Part shown: piece after piece, positions 19,695 through 29,026 of the stretch | Numbering within the stretch: position 1 is the first letter of the stretch | Layout: each line of letters starts with the position of its first letter | DNA from: Planctomycetota bacterium | GTDB taxonomy: Bacteria; Planctomycetota; Phycisphaerae; Phycisphaerales; Phycisphaeraceae | Direction of reading: 5' to 3' | Assembly (NCBI GenBank): GCA_021413865.1 | Contig: JAIOPN010000014.1 | Location: forward strand, 186,001 to 250,000 | Length of the DNA: 64,000 nucleotides | The notes under the pieces: model-generated | Databases searched by the model: none | Told to the model about the DNA's origin: nothing | Seen by the model: only the letters and a program-made list of their open reading frames with translations | Position numbers and translations under genes: made by a program

Positions 19695-20771
19695 ATGACC
19701 CACCCACTCATCGTCACCATCGCCCACGCCTCCGACGCCCACCCGCGCCACAGCGAGGCGACCTTCGTCGAACGCGGCGACGGCTCGATCCTCGTCTGCT
19801 GGCAGGAGTACCTGCCCGGCCCCGCCGGCGGGGAGGACGACGGCAACAACCGCCTCGCCTCCATGGTCTCCCACGACGGCGGGCTCACATGGGGCGAGCA
19901 CCGCGTGCTCGTCGAGACCGCGCCGGGCGACGTGAACGTCTATTCGCCCTCCTTCCTCCGCCACCCGGACGGCTCGATCCTCTTCACCTACTTCCGCTAC
20001 CACCAGCTCGGCCACGGCAAGCCGACACTCACCTCGGGCTACTTCTGCCGTTCCACCGACGACGGCAAGACCTTCAGCGCCCCGACGACGATCTGGTCGC
20101 GCCTCTCGCAGGGCTTCGCCAGCCACGTGCTCAAGCGCCTCGCCAACGGCAGGCTGATCCTGCCGCTTGATCTCTCCACGGGCGCCGCCTGGGGCGCGGG
20201 CGATCACTCCATGCTCGCCAGCCTCTACAGCGACGACGAGGGCAAGACCTGGCGCGAGAGCGACAACCGCATCGACGTCCCCATGCGCGGCGCGATGGAG
20301 GGCCACGTCGCCCAGCGCCGCGACGGCTCGGTCCTCATGGTCCTCCGCACCCAACTCGGCTCGGTCTTCCACTCCATCTCAACCGACGGCGGCGCGACGT
20401 GGTCCAAGCCGCAGACCACCGGCCTGCACGCCCCCGAGTCCTGCCCCGAACTCCAGACGGTCCCGCGCACCGGCGACCTCTGCCTCGCCTGGAACAACGC
20501 CCCCTACGACCCCGCCTTCGGCAGCCACTTCGGCAAACGCTCACCCCTGACCCTCACCCTCTCACGCGACGACGGCCGGACGTGGCTCAACCCCAAGGAC
20601 ATCGAATCCAACCCCAAGAAAGGCTACTACAACCCCGTCCTCTTCTTCACCTCGCGCGGCTCGGCGATCCTTTCCTACACCGAGCTGGACTACAACGACC
20701 GCTGGTGCATGACCATCGTCAACAACCACCTCAAGGCGGCGGTCTTCAGCGTGGAGTGGTTGTACACATGA
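19695..20771 (+). CDS. Sialidase-like BNR/Asp-box protein
   Basis: 358 residues, a six-bladed propeller by pattern. Five Asp boxes are visible: SHDGGLTW, STDDGKTF, SDDEGKTW, STDGGATW and SRDDGRTW. There is no signal peptide, so it is predicted cytoplasmic, unlike most secreted sialidases. A conserved RHSEATF near the start and an SHVLKRLANGRLILP block fit the exo-alpha-sialidase-like family seen widely in planctomycetes. Activity on sialic acid is not shown; other glycans are possible. Confidence 0.85.
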   Translation: MTHPLIVTIAHASDAHPRHSEATFVERGDGSILVCWQEYLPGPAGGEDDGNNRLASMVSHDGGLTWGEHRVLVETAPGDVNVYSPSFLRHPDGSILFTYFRYHQLGHGKPTLTSGYFCRSTDDGKTFSAPTTIWSRLSQGFASHVLKRLANGRLILPLDLSTGAAWGAGDHSMLASLYSDDEGKTWRESDNRIDVPMRGAMEGHVAQRRDGSVLMVLRTQLGSVFHSISTDGGATWSKPQTTGLHAPESCPELQTVPRTGDLCLAWNNAPYDPAFGSHFGKRSPLTLTLSRDDGRTWLNPKDIESNPKKGYYNPVLFFTSRGSAILSYTELDYNDRWCMTIVNNHLKAAVFSVEWLYT

Positions 20772-20913
20772 CGCCGATCGGCTGGGTAAAGCGCGTTTGG
20801 TCGCCGTGGATCGCGTTTTGAAAAACGATCAACAAACTTTTGATCGAATGACGTGCGGCGCGAGCGGCGGAAATAATCGCATGACGCTCAGCGCAATCGA
20901 CCGATAATTCAGC

Positions 20914-20919
20914 TATAGT
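20914..20919 (+). promoter_or_regulatory. Candidate -10 element upstream of the desaturase gene
   Basis: TATAGT sits about 70 bp before the desaturase start in a short AT-richer stretch. No convincing -35 is seen at 16-18 bp spacing, so this is tentative. Confidence 0.3.
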
Positions 20920-20985
20920 CAAAAACCCCCATGGGGAGGCATTCCCCTGTCTGCGCCCGTTTCACCCCGCCCCACGGAGCCACCT

Positions 20986-21963
20986 TTGAGCACCAGCCCC
21001 CAGACGATCGACCCGACGGTCGATCCACGCCTGCGTCGCCTCGACTGGCCCGTCATCATCGCCTTCACCATCATCCACCTGCTCGCGCTGGCGGCCCCCT
21101 TCACGTTCACGTGGTCGGGGCTTGCGCTGGCGCTCTTCTTCATGTGGTTCACCGCCTGCCTGGGCATCACCCTCTGCTACCACCGCCTGCTCACGCACCG
21201 CTCCTTCACGGTGCCCAAGTGGCTCGAGTACACCCTGACCATCATCGGCACGCTCAACTGGCAGGGCGGCCCGATCCACTGGGTCGGCACGCACCGCCTG
21301 CACCACGCCGAGTCCGACCAGCCCGCCGACCCGCACTCCCCCCGCCACGGCACGCTCTGGGCCCACATCAAGTGGACCTGCTTCAAGGACGGCAAAGACT
21401 TCAAGCCCTACGACGCCGCCAAGGACCTCACCCGCGACCCGGTTCTAGCCGCCATCGACCGCTGGTTCTTCATCCCACAGTTCGCCCTGGCGATCATCCT
21501 GTACGCCATCGCCTGGTCCATCGGCGGCCACGCCCTGGCGATCTCCTGGTTCATCTGGGTCTCCTGCCTCCGCACCGTCGTGGTGTGGCACGGCACCTGG
21601 GCCGTCAACTCCGCCTCCCACCTCTGGGGCTACCGCAACTTCAAGACCACCGACGACTCCCGCAACAACTGGTGGGTCGCCATGCTCTCCTTCGGCGAGG
21701 GCTGGCACAACAACCACCACGCCTACCAGCGCTCCGCGGCGCACGGCCTGCGCTGGTGGGAGTTCGACATGACCTGGCTGACCATCCGCTTCCTGGCGCT
21801 CATCGGCCTGGCGAAAAACGTCGTCGTCCCCGAGTCCGAGATCCCCGCCGCCGCCGCCCGCTCCTGGTCCAACACCACCGCCCACCGCGGCCGCGCCGAG
21901 GTCTTCGAGACACGCACCGGCTTCTGGGTCCGCCTCTTCCAGCTCCTGGCGATGCGGTCCTGA
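20986..21963 (+). CDS. Acyl-CoA/fatty acid desaturase
   Basis: 325 residues from a TTG start; GGAG (20976-20979) lies 6 bp upstream and the first in-frame ATG is far inside the protein. It introduces a double bond into fatty acyl chains at a di-iron centre in the membrane. The three histidine boxes are HRLLTH, HRLHHAE and HNNHHAYQ, each at the usual place relative to hydrophobic segments at about 23-45, 47-65, 155-175 and 180-200. It would adjust membrane lipid fluidity. Monocistronic between the sialidase-like gene and a repeat. Confidence 0.93.
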   Translation: MSTSPQTIDPTVDPRLRRLDWPVIIAFTIIHLLALAAPFTFTWSGLALALFFMWFTACLGITLCYHRLLTHRSFTVPKWLEYTLTIIGTLNWQGGPIHWVGTHRLHHAESDQPADPHSPRHGTLWAHIKWTCFKDGKDFKPYDAAKDLTRDPVLAAIDRWFFIPQFALAIILYAIAWSIGGHALAISWFIWVSCLRTVVVWHGTWAVNSASHLWGYRNFKTTDDSRNNWWVAMLSFGEGWHNNHHAYQRSAAHGLRWWEFDMTWLTIRFLALIGLAKNVVVPESEIPAAAARSWSNTTAHRGRAEVFETRTGFWVRLFQLLAMRS

Positions 21964-21979
21964 CGACCGGCAGGTGAAT

Positions 21980-22070
21980 GGGTGGCTGGGGCTGAGGCTT
22001 TGCGAAGCCCCGGCCCGGCACCCGAGACGCCCAGAAGACCGGGGCATCGAAGACCCTGCCCCAGCCACCC
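21980..22070. repeat. Long-hairpin intergenic repeat, copy 3 (reverse orientation)
   Basis: 91 bp, immediately after the desaturase gene. Outer arms GGGTGGCTGGGGC / GCCCCAGCCACCC. The 5' inner arm here is GAGGCTTTGCGAAGCCCC, the reverse complement of the 3' arm of copies 1 and 4. The loop is longer than in the others. Confidence 0.9.
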
Positions 22071-22091
22071 GATGGCGAGCGATCGGGCGAC

Positions 22092-22119
22092 TTGATTCAG
22101 CGACGTATCTTTCTAAACT
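22092..22119 (+). promoter_or_regulatory. Putative promoter of tRNA-Leu
   Basis: TTGATT (22092-22097) and TAAACT (22114-22119) are separated by 16 bp and lie about 20 bp before the mature tRNA start. This matches a sigma-70-like promoter. Confidence 0.55.
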
Positions 22120-22139
22120 AGTCCCTCTTGGCCCGACTT

Positions 22140-22227
22140 GCGGTCGTGGCGGAATTGGCAGACGCGCCAGGTTCAGGTCCTGGTGGGGTACCCACTCCCC
22201 GTGGAGGTTCGATTCCTCTCGACCGCA
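22140..22227 (+). tRNA. tRNA-Leu (anticodon CAG)
   Basis: 88 nt cloverleaf with acceptor arm GCGGTCG / CGACCGC and discriminator A. The anticodon stem CCAGG / CCTGG holds loop TTCAGGT, so the anticodon is CAG (reads CUG). The long variable arm and GGTTCGATTCC T-arm are typical of leucine tRNA. CCA is not encoded. Confidence 0.95.
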
Positions 22228-22279
22228 TTCTCCCTTCTGATCTTCAAAACACGCAGGCAACGAAATGAATCCGCCAAGC

Positions 22280-22305
22280 CGCACGCAAACCGCGTGCGCG
22301 TTTTT
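22280..22305 (+). terminator. Rho-independent terminator after tRNA-Leu
   Basis: CGCACGC and GCGTGCG form a 7-bp GC stem with loop AAACC, followed by CGTTTTT. About 50 bp after the tRNA. Confidence 0.7.
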
Positions 22306-22351
22306 GCGCCCATAGCGCGATGGGATGCCGCCTGTAAATGCAGATCAAGAC

Positions 22352-22373
22352 GCGCATGCAGATTTGCATGCGC
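22352..22373. terminator. Hairpin after the PhyH gene
   Basis: Perfect 9-bp arms GCGCATGCA / TGCATGCGC with loop GATT, 12 bp past the stop of the convergent PhyH gene. No T-run, so its role as a terminator is uncertain. Confidence 0.4.
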
Positions 22374-22385
22374 CTTCCCACCTCA

Positions 22386-23129
22386 TCACTCGCGCGGCAC
22401 GGGCTTGCCCCCGCGCAACACCGGAAACAGATCCCCCCACGGCTTGCCCGTGTCGGTGCGGATCACCTGCGGCACGTGGTACTGCGGCACGTACCCCTTG
22501 CGAACCTCTTTGGAAATATTTGGCCCGCTCTTGTGCATCGTCAGCGAACTGAAAACCGCCACCTGCCCGGGCTTCATCTCCACCGGGATCGCGGTGGACT
22601 CGTCGTATTTCACCGGCACCATGGATTGGATTTTTTCGTCGCGGCGGTGCTCGATCAACCCAAGCTTGTGCGATTTGGGCAGCACCCAGATGCAGCCATT
22701 GTCCACGAACGTCCGGCTGATCGCGGTCCAGCAGGTGAGGTACTCAAGCGGCCTGGTCTGGGCGTAGCCCGAGTCCTGGTGCCAGGCGAAGCTCATGCCC
22801 TCCTCGGGCGGCTTGATGACGACCTGGTTGTAATAAAGGTCCGCGTCCGGGCCGATGAACTTCGCGCATGCCTCGACGTAGATGTCGGACTTCACGAAGC
22901 GCTTGAGCGCGTCGCTCTTGGTGTGCGCCTGGCCGATGAACGGCCGGAGCTTCGCCAGCCGGATCGCGTTGGCGTCCCCGCCCTTCTCGGCCGCCACGAT
23001 CGCCTCGGCGTGCAGCCGGTCGAACTCGCGCGACACCTCGCCAAGCTCCGCGTCGCCCCACATCGGCTCGGTGACGAAATAACCCAGTTCGTGGAACTGC
23101 GCCGCCTCTTTGTCGCTGATCAAACCCAT
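22386..23129 (-). CDS. Phytanoyl-CoA dioxygenase (PhyH) family protein 2
   Basis: 247 residues. Fe(II)/2-oxoglutarate dioxygenase fold with the His-X-Asp pair in FAWHQDSGY, a mid-domain TCWTAISRTFVDNGCIWVLP strand and a distal His in SLTMHKSGPN. It starts MGLISDKEAAQFHELGYFV, the usual family opening. Substrate unknown. It is divergent from the agmatine deiminase gene, with a strong inverted repeat between them. Confidence 0.87.
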   Translation of the reverse strand: MGLISDKEAAQFHELGYFVTEPMWGDAELGEVSREFDRLHAEAIVAAEKGGDANAIRLAKLRPFIGQAHTKSDALKRFVKSDIYVEACAKFIGPDADLYYNQVVIKPPEEGMSFAWHQDSGYAQTRPLEYLTCWTAISRTFVDNGCIWVLPKSHKLGLIEHRRDEKIQSMVPVKYDESTAIPVEMKPGQVAVFSSLTMHKSGPNISKEVRKGYVPQYHVPQVIRTDTGKPWGDLFPVLRGGKPVPRE

Positions 23130-23190
23130 CGCCTGTTTCTCCGTTAGTCCCCCATCATCCCCTCCCCGCCCGCAAGGGGCAATCTTGCCC

Positions 23191-23286
23191 GGTGGGGCAG
23201 GCGTCCCGCCTGCCGCCGGCCTTCCGAGGCCGGTCTAACTTTTCACAAAGAAGAAGAAAAGAGGCAGGCGGGACGCCTGCCCCACC
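23191..23286. repeat. Perfect 24-bp inverted repeat
   Basis: Arms at 23191-23214 and 23263-23286 are fully complementary (GGTGGGGCAGGCG... and complement) and enclose a GCCGGCCT / AGGCCGGT hairpin. It fills the divergent gap between the PhyH and agmatine deiminase genes. Confidence 0.85.
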
Positions 23287-23308
23287 GGATCATTTATGAT
23301 GCCCGCCC

Positions 23309-24409
23309 ATGCCCCACCCACGCACACCCTTCGCCCGTTCCATCCCCCGCCCGCGCGGGACCGCAACCGCCCTGGGCTACCGCATGCCCGCCGAGTGGGA
23401 GCCGATGGCCCGCGTCTGGCTCACGCCCCCCTACAACCCCGAGACCTGGCCCGGCTGCCTCGGCAAAGCGCAGGCGCAGTTCCGCCGATTCATGGCCGAG
23501 CTGCGTAAGAGCGTCACCATCGTCACGACCCAATCCATCAAGGCCCCGACCAACGACTCCTGGATCCGCGACTACGGGCCGATCTTCGTTGTTCAAAACA
23601 GACAAGGCGAAAACAAAAAGTCCAGAGTCCAGAGTCCAGAGTCCAGAGTCGGGAAGAAGACGAAGGCATTGCCCGCCAAGGCCGCGCACGATTTCCGATT
23701 CAACGGCTGGGGCGGCAAGTACGAGGTGCGCGACAAGGACGACGTCGTCCCCCAGCACATCGCCCGCCGCGTCGGTGTGCCGCTCTGGATTCACGACCTC
23801 GTCCTCGAGGGCGGCTCCATCGACGTCAACGGCGTGGGCAGCGTCATGACCACCGCGCAGTGCCTGCTCAACAAGAACCGGAACCCCCGCCTCTCCCGCT
23901 CGCAGATCATCAACGAGCTCCACCGCGCCCTGGGCACCCGCCACGCCATCTGGCTCCCCGGCGGCATCATCGGCGACGACACCGACGGCCACATCGACGA
24001 CATCGCCCGCTTCGTCAACCCCACCACCGTCGTCGGCATCCGCGCGCCAAAAGGCCACCAGGATTACGAGATGCTCAACCGCAACTGGAAGGCGCTGCAG
24101 ACCGCGCGCGACCAGGACGGCAAAAAACTCACCGTCATCCCCCTGCCCGTCCCCGACCCGATCCTCTACGACTTCCCGCCCGACCGCTTCGGCCCCGGCG
24201 GCGTGAACCCCGTCCCCGCCAGCTACGCCAATTTCCTCATCGCCAACGGCTCGGTCCTCGTCCCCATCTTCGGCCAGAAGACCGACGACACCGCGCTGCG
24301 CACGCTCGCAGAGGCGATGCCCAAACACCGCGTCGTCGGCATCCGTGCGGAACATTTGGTTGTCGGATTGGGTTCGTTCCACTGCCTGTCGCAGCAAGAG
24401 CCGGTGTGA
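23309..24409 (+). CDS. Agmatine deiminase
   Basis: 366 residues. It converts agmatine to N-carbamoylputrescine in polyamine synthesis. Family blocks: GYRMPAEWEPMARVWLTPP at the N-terminus, WIRDYGPIFV, LEGGSIDVNGVGS, DDTDGHIDDIARFV (acid and His of the active site), and the catalytic Cys359 in GSFHCLSQQ. An unusual insertion lies at about residues 100-115, encoded by a 7-bp tandem repeat (23619-23650) that keeps the frame. The start is the first ATG, 22 bp after an inverted repeat. Confidence 0.9.
   Translation: MPHPRTPFARSIPRPRGTATALGYRMPAEWEPMARVWLTPPYNPETWPGCLGKAQAQFRRFMAELRKSVTIVTTQSIKAPTNDSWIRDYGPIFVVQNRQGENKKSRVQSPESRVGKKTKALPAKAAHDFRFNGWGGKYEVRDKDDVVPQHIARRVGVPLWIHDLVLEGGSIDVNGVGSVMTTAQCLLNKNRNPRLSRSQIINELHRALGTRHAIWLPGGIIGDDTDGHIDDIARFVNPTTVVGIRAPKGHQDYEMLNRNWKALQTARDQDGKKLTVIPLPVPDPILYDFPPDRFGPGGVNPVPASYANFLIANGSVLVPIFGQKTDDTALRTLAEAMPKHRVVGIRAEHLVVGLGSFHCLSQQEPV
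23619..23650. repeat. Tandem 7-bp repeat inside agmatine deiminase
   Basis: AGTCCAG repeated 4.6 times (32 bp). It encodes the SRVQSPESRV-type insertion. Seven is not a multiple of three, so gain or loss of one unit would shift the reading frame. Confidence 0.9.
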
Positions 24410-24461
24410 GGCGCCCCGCTTTGGTGACGCGGGTTGTTTAGCGCCGCCCTGAATGGCGAAA

Positions 24462-27400
24462 TTATTTCGCCTCCCCGTGGAGCACGATCGTCGCCGTCTC
24501 CGTGGTGAGGACGAATCGGCCGTCGAGCATGACGGACGTGTCGATGTCCAGCGCGTCGCGGACGGGGCCCAGCGTGCGGCTCTGCGTCAGCAGGCCCGTG
24601 TCGCGGTCGAAGAGGTACACGCGGTAGTACCACCCCTCGCGGGTGGGCGGCTGGAGCACGGCCATCTGGTTCAACATCGCGGCCGCCTGGTCGCGTTCCA
24701 TGTGCCGCTGCGACATCGCCCGGCGGAGTTGCTGCCTCGAGTCCATCTGCTGGATGTACATCCTCATGACCTGGAGCTGGTTGTTTCGTTCGGCGGCCTC
24801 GCCGGCAGGCGGCGGCACGAGCGCCAGGACGGCCAGCGTCCGCTCGCCCGCCTGCTGGAGGAGGAATAGTTTGTCCTGCGCCCCCAGCGCGTCACGCCAC
24901 TTGAGCGAGCCGTCCAGCCCCACGGCCGTGACGCTCGTGGGCGACAGCACGTGCACCAGGCGGTCCACCAGCCGCATCCGCACCCGGCCGGTCATCTCCA
25001 GCGGCGGCACGCTGACCCGGCTGAGCACCTGCCCCGTCGAGGCCTCGACGGCGACGATGGAGGTCTGTGATTCCTGCACCAGTAGCAATGAGTCGAGCAT
25101 CTCCACGCAGACCACGCCGCCGCCCTCGGGCGCGACCAGCGGCACGCGCCACGCCAGGCCGCCGTCGGAGATGCGGTGCGCGGTGGCCTGGCCCATCGCG
25201 ACGCGCACCACCAGGCCGCCGTCGGGGGTCACGCCGACCCAGAAAGGCGGCTGCGTCTCCTCGGCGATCTGCCGCCGGACATCCCCCGTCGCCGGGTCGA
25301 GCACGAGCGTGACCGGGCTGGGCGCTTCGCCCTGCAGCCCCGCCATGCCCGTCACCGCGATCCACTCCTCGCCCATCTCCATCACCGCGAGTTGATCGAC
25401 CGGCGCCTTCGTGCGCCAGAGCAGCTTGCCGGTCAGCCGGTCCACGCCCGCCATCAGGCCGCCGGCCTCGGCGACGCAGACGACCTGGTCATTCGTACGC
25501 ACCACGCGCGACCCGGAATCCGTGAAGTCGAGCTGCGCCTGGGGCACGCGCAGGCCGCCCATCCCCGGCTGCGCGATGACCCTGCCGTTGATGACGATCA
25601 ACCGCCCCCCGTTCACCACCAGCGCCTGCTGCCGCACCGCTCGCGCGGGGACGTTGATCCGCACCTCGGCGGGCGGCCCGGCGGGGTCCTGGCCCTCGGC
25701 GGCGCCCGCGGGCTCGGCCTCGCGCCCGCGCTCGGGGGCGGCGACCGCCTTCATCTCCTCGTGCGTCAGCGTGCGCTGCCACATCTCCTTGCCCGTCGCC
25801 GCTTCATAGGCCACGACGCGGCTGGCATTCACCAGCCACACAAGCACCTGCTCCTCGCTCAGCCTCAGCAGGCTCACGGGCCCGTTGTCCTGAAGCGCGG
25901 CGCTCCACTTGAGCGACAGGTCCGACCCGGAGCGCATCTCGATCTGCCCGGGCTGCCAGAGCACGATGCGGTCCCGGGGCCAGCCGTCCTCATCCTGCGC
26001 CTCGGGCGTCAGCAGGCGGCCCTGAATGACATCGACGCGCGTAATAGGACCTACGAACCCGGGGCGGTCGATCTTCCCGCCGGGCATCACCGCCAGCTCG
26101 GCGATCCATGCGTCGGGCGTGACCGGTTTGCCGCCCCGCATCGGCTGGACGTCCGGGTGCTCGCGCCGCACCGCCTCGAGCCAGCGCCGCGCCGCGCGGT
26201 TGCGGCCGAGCGCCTGCTGGAGCTCGACGATGCGGCCGACGATGCGCGCGATCTGCGCCGGGTCGCGCGACATTCCGTACGCCGACGACAGCCGCGCCAG
26301 CGCCCCCGCCCGGTCGCCCCCGGCCGCCAGCGCCTCGCCCGAGGCGGCGACCGCCGTCGGGGCGCTGGTCGCCATCGGGTATTGCCGCGCCAGCTCCATC
26401 AGCGCCGCCGCGTTAATCGGAGCTACTGAGTCCAGCCCCCGCGGCGCCAGCTCCGACAACCGCTGCGCCGCCAGGGCCTCGTACCGGAGGTACACCTTCG
26501 CCCCGGACTGCTTGATCACGGCCGCCAACTGCGTGCGGGCCTCGATCTCCGCCCGCCGCTCCGCCCCCCCGCGCCGGTACAACTGCTGCGCCAGCGTCGG
26601 GTCCGCGAGCACCGCCTGGAAATGGTCCACCGCCCCCGCCGCGTTGCCCATCGACGCCAGGAACACCCCCCGCGAGAGCTGGAACAGCACCTCCTCCGAC
26701 GGCCACGACGTCACGCGCGCCAGCCGGTCATACAGGCTGTACCTCAGCGCCGAGTCGTTCCCCTCGGACTCGGCGAAGCCCAGCACCTGGCGGAACACCT
26801 GCGACCTCACCGAGCCATCGTTGCCCTGCGGCAGCGCCGCCACCGCCGCCAGCGCCGCGTCCACCCCCTCCAGCGCCGCCTCGGGCTGCCGCGAGACCAT
26901 CGCCAGGTGCGCCAGCGCCAGCCCCGGGTTCGCGTCGCCCGGCGCCGCCGTCACGTCCGCCTTGAGCCGTGCATAGGCGCGCTCCCAGGTCATGTGCCCG
27001 CGCACCGAGGTGCCGTCGGAGAAGACGATCTGATCCGGCATCGCCAGCACGCTGCCGGCGCGCTCCACGGGCTGTTGCCACAACGCCTTGCCGTCCGCCA
27101 GCGCCAGCGACACCACCTTGTCGCCCAGCGGGAGGACGACCTGGTCATCAAGCACCGCCGCCCGGCCCCGCGGCGAGCCGAGTTGGAGCGACCATTTCTC
27201 CGCCAGCGTCGCGCCGTCCAGCAGCCGCACCTGCGCGCCGATGCTCAGCACGTCCGGCCCGGCGGGCAGGAAATAATCGGCGTTGCCCCACCCCGGGCCC
27301 TCCAGCGCACGGATGAACCGGCCCGTCTCCAGGTCGATCAGCCTGGGCGGGAGCGAGCTGTCGAGCTGCCCCGCGATCACCCCGGCGGCCGTCGCCACCG

Positions 27401-28907
27401 GCGGCGACTGCAGCATGTCACGCCCGGGCCGCGCCATCACGCCGTTCCGCGCGTCGATCTCGTCCACCGCCGGGAGCAGGTGCAGCCAGAGCACCGCCCC
27501 GTCCCGCGCGTCCAGGCAGGTCACCGCCGCCAACTGGTCGGCGACCAGCAGCCGCCAGCCCTGGAGCGTCATCTGCGCCATCGGCCGCACCGTCCGCCGC
27601 TGCGAGATCGGCGCGCTCGACAGGTACCGCCGCCAGAGCGGCTTGCCCGTCGCCGCGTCCAACGCCTGCACGAACACGATCTGGAACCCGGCCATCTGCG
27701 TGCGCCGCAGCACGACGTACACACGCCCGTCCACGGCGATGGGCGTCCCGCTGAACGACGCGCTCCCCAGCGAATCGTCCAGATCGCGCGGGGTGACCCT
27801 CCATATCTCCTTGCCGTCCCGCGCCGAGAGGCAGACCAGCCACACCCCCGGCGACGGGCCCGGGTTGTACTGCTGCACGTTGCCCGGCGGCGCGTCCATC
27901 ACGCTCACCACCCGGCCCCCCTCCACCGTCACCCCGCGGCGCTCGGCGCTGGCCATGCGCAGCCACGGGTTGTAATCCGGCTGCTCCTGCGGCGGGCTGG
28001 CGTACTTCCACAACGGCCGGCCCGACGTGCGGTCCAGGGCAAGGACCTCACGGCCGCGGTTGAGGAACAGCCGCTCCCCCTCGCCCACCGGCGAAGGCTC
28101 AAATGAGGCGATCTCCCGCCCGAGGATGCGCTGGCCCGGGGTGACCGGCGCGGGATCGGCGACGGCCACCTCCCACATCGGGCGGCCCAGCTTCGCCGGC
28201 AGCGTCACCGCCGGCGACTGCCGCGCCGGGTCCCAGACCATCGACTGCGCCGGCCGCACCGCCGCCAACGCCTGCGCCTGCGCCGCGGCGGGCCCGTCGC
28301 CCAGGCGGCGAAGCTCGGCGACCGCGGCCTCCGCGCCCGCCTTGTCGCCCGTGAAGACCGCCGCCGCCGCACGCAACTGGTTCCACCGCGCCGCCCGCGC
28401 GGCCAGCGCCGGGTGCGAACCCAGCCGCCCCAGCAGCGCCGAGGCGTCGTTCGGCCGGCCCTCTTCCAGCGATATGCCCGACAGCCGCAGCCCCGCCTCC
28501 AGGCCCGAGGGCGTCGCGAAATAAAGCGTGAAGACCGACTCCAGCGCCGCCCGGTCGCCCGCCTGCGCCAACCGGCCCGCCGCCGTGGGCTCGAAGCGGC
28601 GCTGGTACTCCGCCAGCAGCTCCGCGTCCTCCATCAGCCGCGCCGAGAGCACCGCGGTGATGTCGCCATAAACACCCGGGGTGCGCTCGACCAGTTTGTG
28701 GGGGTAGGTCTCGATGATGCGCTGGTAGCGCTCGGCCGCGTCGCCCAATCGCCCGGCGCGGCGCATGTCCTGCGCCTGGGCGATCTGGTCCTGCGCCTCC
28801 TGCGAGTCCTCGACATAAGCGGGCATCGTCTGACGGAGCTGCGCCGACGCCCCGGCGAGCGTGCACACCGTCACAGCGACCCAGGCAAAAGCGATCGGCC
28901 ATCGCAT
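24462..28907 (-). CDS. Giant exported PQQ-like beta-propeller and TPR protein
   Basis: 1481 residues with a signal peptide ending near GASAQ. N-terminal tetratricopeptide-like helices (about 30-230; AGRLGDAAERYQRIIETYP), a first PQQ/outer-membrane-YfgL-like propeller (about 265-640; repeats such as GRPLWKYASPP, GKEIWRVTPRD, GKPLWRRYLSS, GAVLWLHLLP), a second helical block (about 640-920) and a second propeller (about 930-1475; GKEMWQRTLTHE, GKLLWRTKAPV, GGLAWRVPLV, GSLKWRDAL). Repeats of the type G-K-x-L-W are the family mark. Function unknown; probably a periplasmic scaffold or binding protein. No PQQ-binding dehydrogenase catalytic set is seen. Confidence 0.88.
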   Translation of the reverse strand: MRWPIAFAWVAVTVCTLAGASAQLRQTMPAYVEDSQEAQDQIAQAQDMRRAGRLGDAAERYQRIIETYPHKLVERTPGVYGDITAVLSARLMEDAELLAEYQRRFEPTAAGRLAQAGDRAALESVFTLYFATPSGLEAGLRLSGISLEEGRPNDASALLGRLGSHPALAARAARWNQLRAAAAVFTGDKAGAEAAVAELRRLGDGPAAAQAQALAAVRPAQSMVWDPARQSPAVTLPAKLGRPMWEVAVADPAPVTPGQRILGREIASFEPSPVGEGERLFLNRGREVLALDRTSGRPLWKYASPPQEQPDYNPWLRMASAERRGVTVEGGRVVSVMDAPPGNVQQYNPGPSPGVWLVCLSARDGKEIWRVTPRDLDDSLGSASFSGTPIAVDGRVYVVLRRTQMAGFQIVFVQALDAATGKPLWRRYLSSAPISQRRTVRPMAQMTLQGWRLLVADQLAAVTCLDARDGAVLWLHLLPAVDEIDARNGVMARPGRDMLQSPPVATAAGVIAGQLDSSLPPRLIDLETGRFIRALEGPGWGNADYFLPAGPDVLSIGAQVRLLDGATLAEKWSLQLGSPRGRAAVLDDQVVLPLGDKVVSLALADGKALWQQPVERAGSVLAMPDQIVFSDGTSVRGHMTWERAYARLKADVTAAPGDANPGLALAHLAMVSRQPEAALEGVDAALAAVAALPQGNDGSVRSQVFRQVLGFAESEGNDSALRYSLYDRLARVTSWPSEEVLFQLSRGVFLASMGNAAGAVDHFQAVLADPTLAQQLYRRGGAERRAEIEARTQLAAVIKQSGAKVYLRYEALAAQRLSELAPRGLDSVAPINAAALMELARQYPMATSAPTAVAASGEALAAGGDRAGALARLSSAYGMSRDPAQIARIVGRIVELQQALGRNRAARRWLEAVRREHPDVQPMRGGKPVTPDAWIAELAVMPGGKIDRPGFVGPITRVDVIQGRLLTPEAQDEDGWPRDRIVLWQPGQIEMRSGSDLSLKWSAALQDNGPVSLLRLSEEQVLVWLVNASRVVAYEAATGKEMWQRTLTHEEMKAVAAPERGREAEPAGAAEGQDPAGPPAEVRINVPARAVRQQALVVNGGRLIVINGRVIAQPGMGGLRVPQAQLDFTDSGSRVVRTNDQVVCVAEAGGLMAGVDRLTGKLLWRTKAPVDQLAVMEMGEEWIAVTGMAGLQGEAPSPVTLVLDPATGDVRRQIAEETQPPFWVGVTPDGGLVVRVAMGQATAHRISDGGLAWRVPLVAPEGGGVVCVEMLDSLLLVQESQTSIVAVEASTGQVLSRVSVPPLEMTGRVRMRLVDRLVHVLSPTSVTAVGLDGSLKWRDALGAQDKLFLLQQAGERTLAVLALVPPPAGEAAERNNQLQVMRMYIQQMDSRQQLRRAMSQRHMERDQAAAMLNQMAVLQPPTREGWYYRVYLFDRDTGLLTQSRTLGPVRDALDIDTSVMLDGRFVLTTETATIVLHGEAK

Positions 28908-29026
28908 ACCCCGGATTCTAGAACGCCCACGGGGCTTGCGACAGCGGGGGCGCGGAATCGGGCGGATGCCGGTTTGAATTGTCTGCTTCTTCCCATAGCC
29001 CTCGGCTATGGGGCGAAAAAAATCCC

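Noticed and set aside
22140-22385. tRNA-Leu as an integration site
   Set aside because: No integrase or direct repeat of the tRNA 3' end follows; a terminator and a PhyH gene do.
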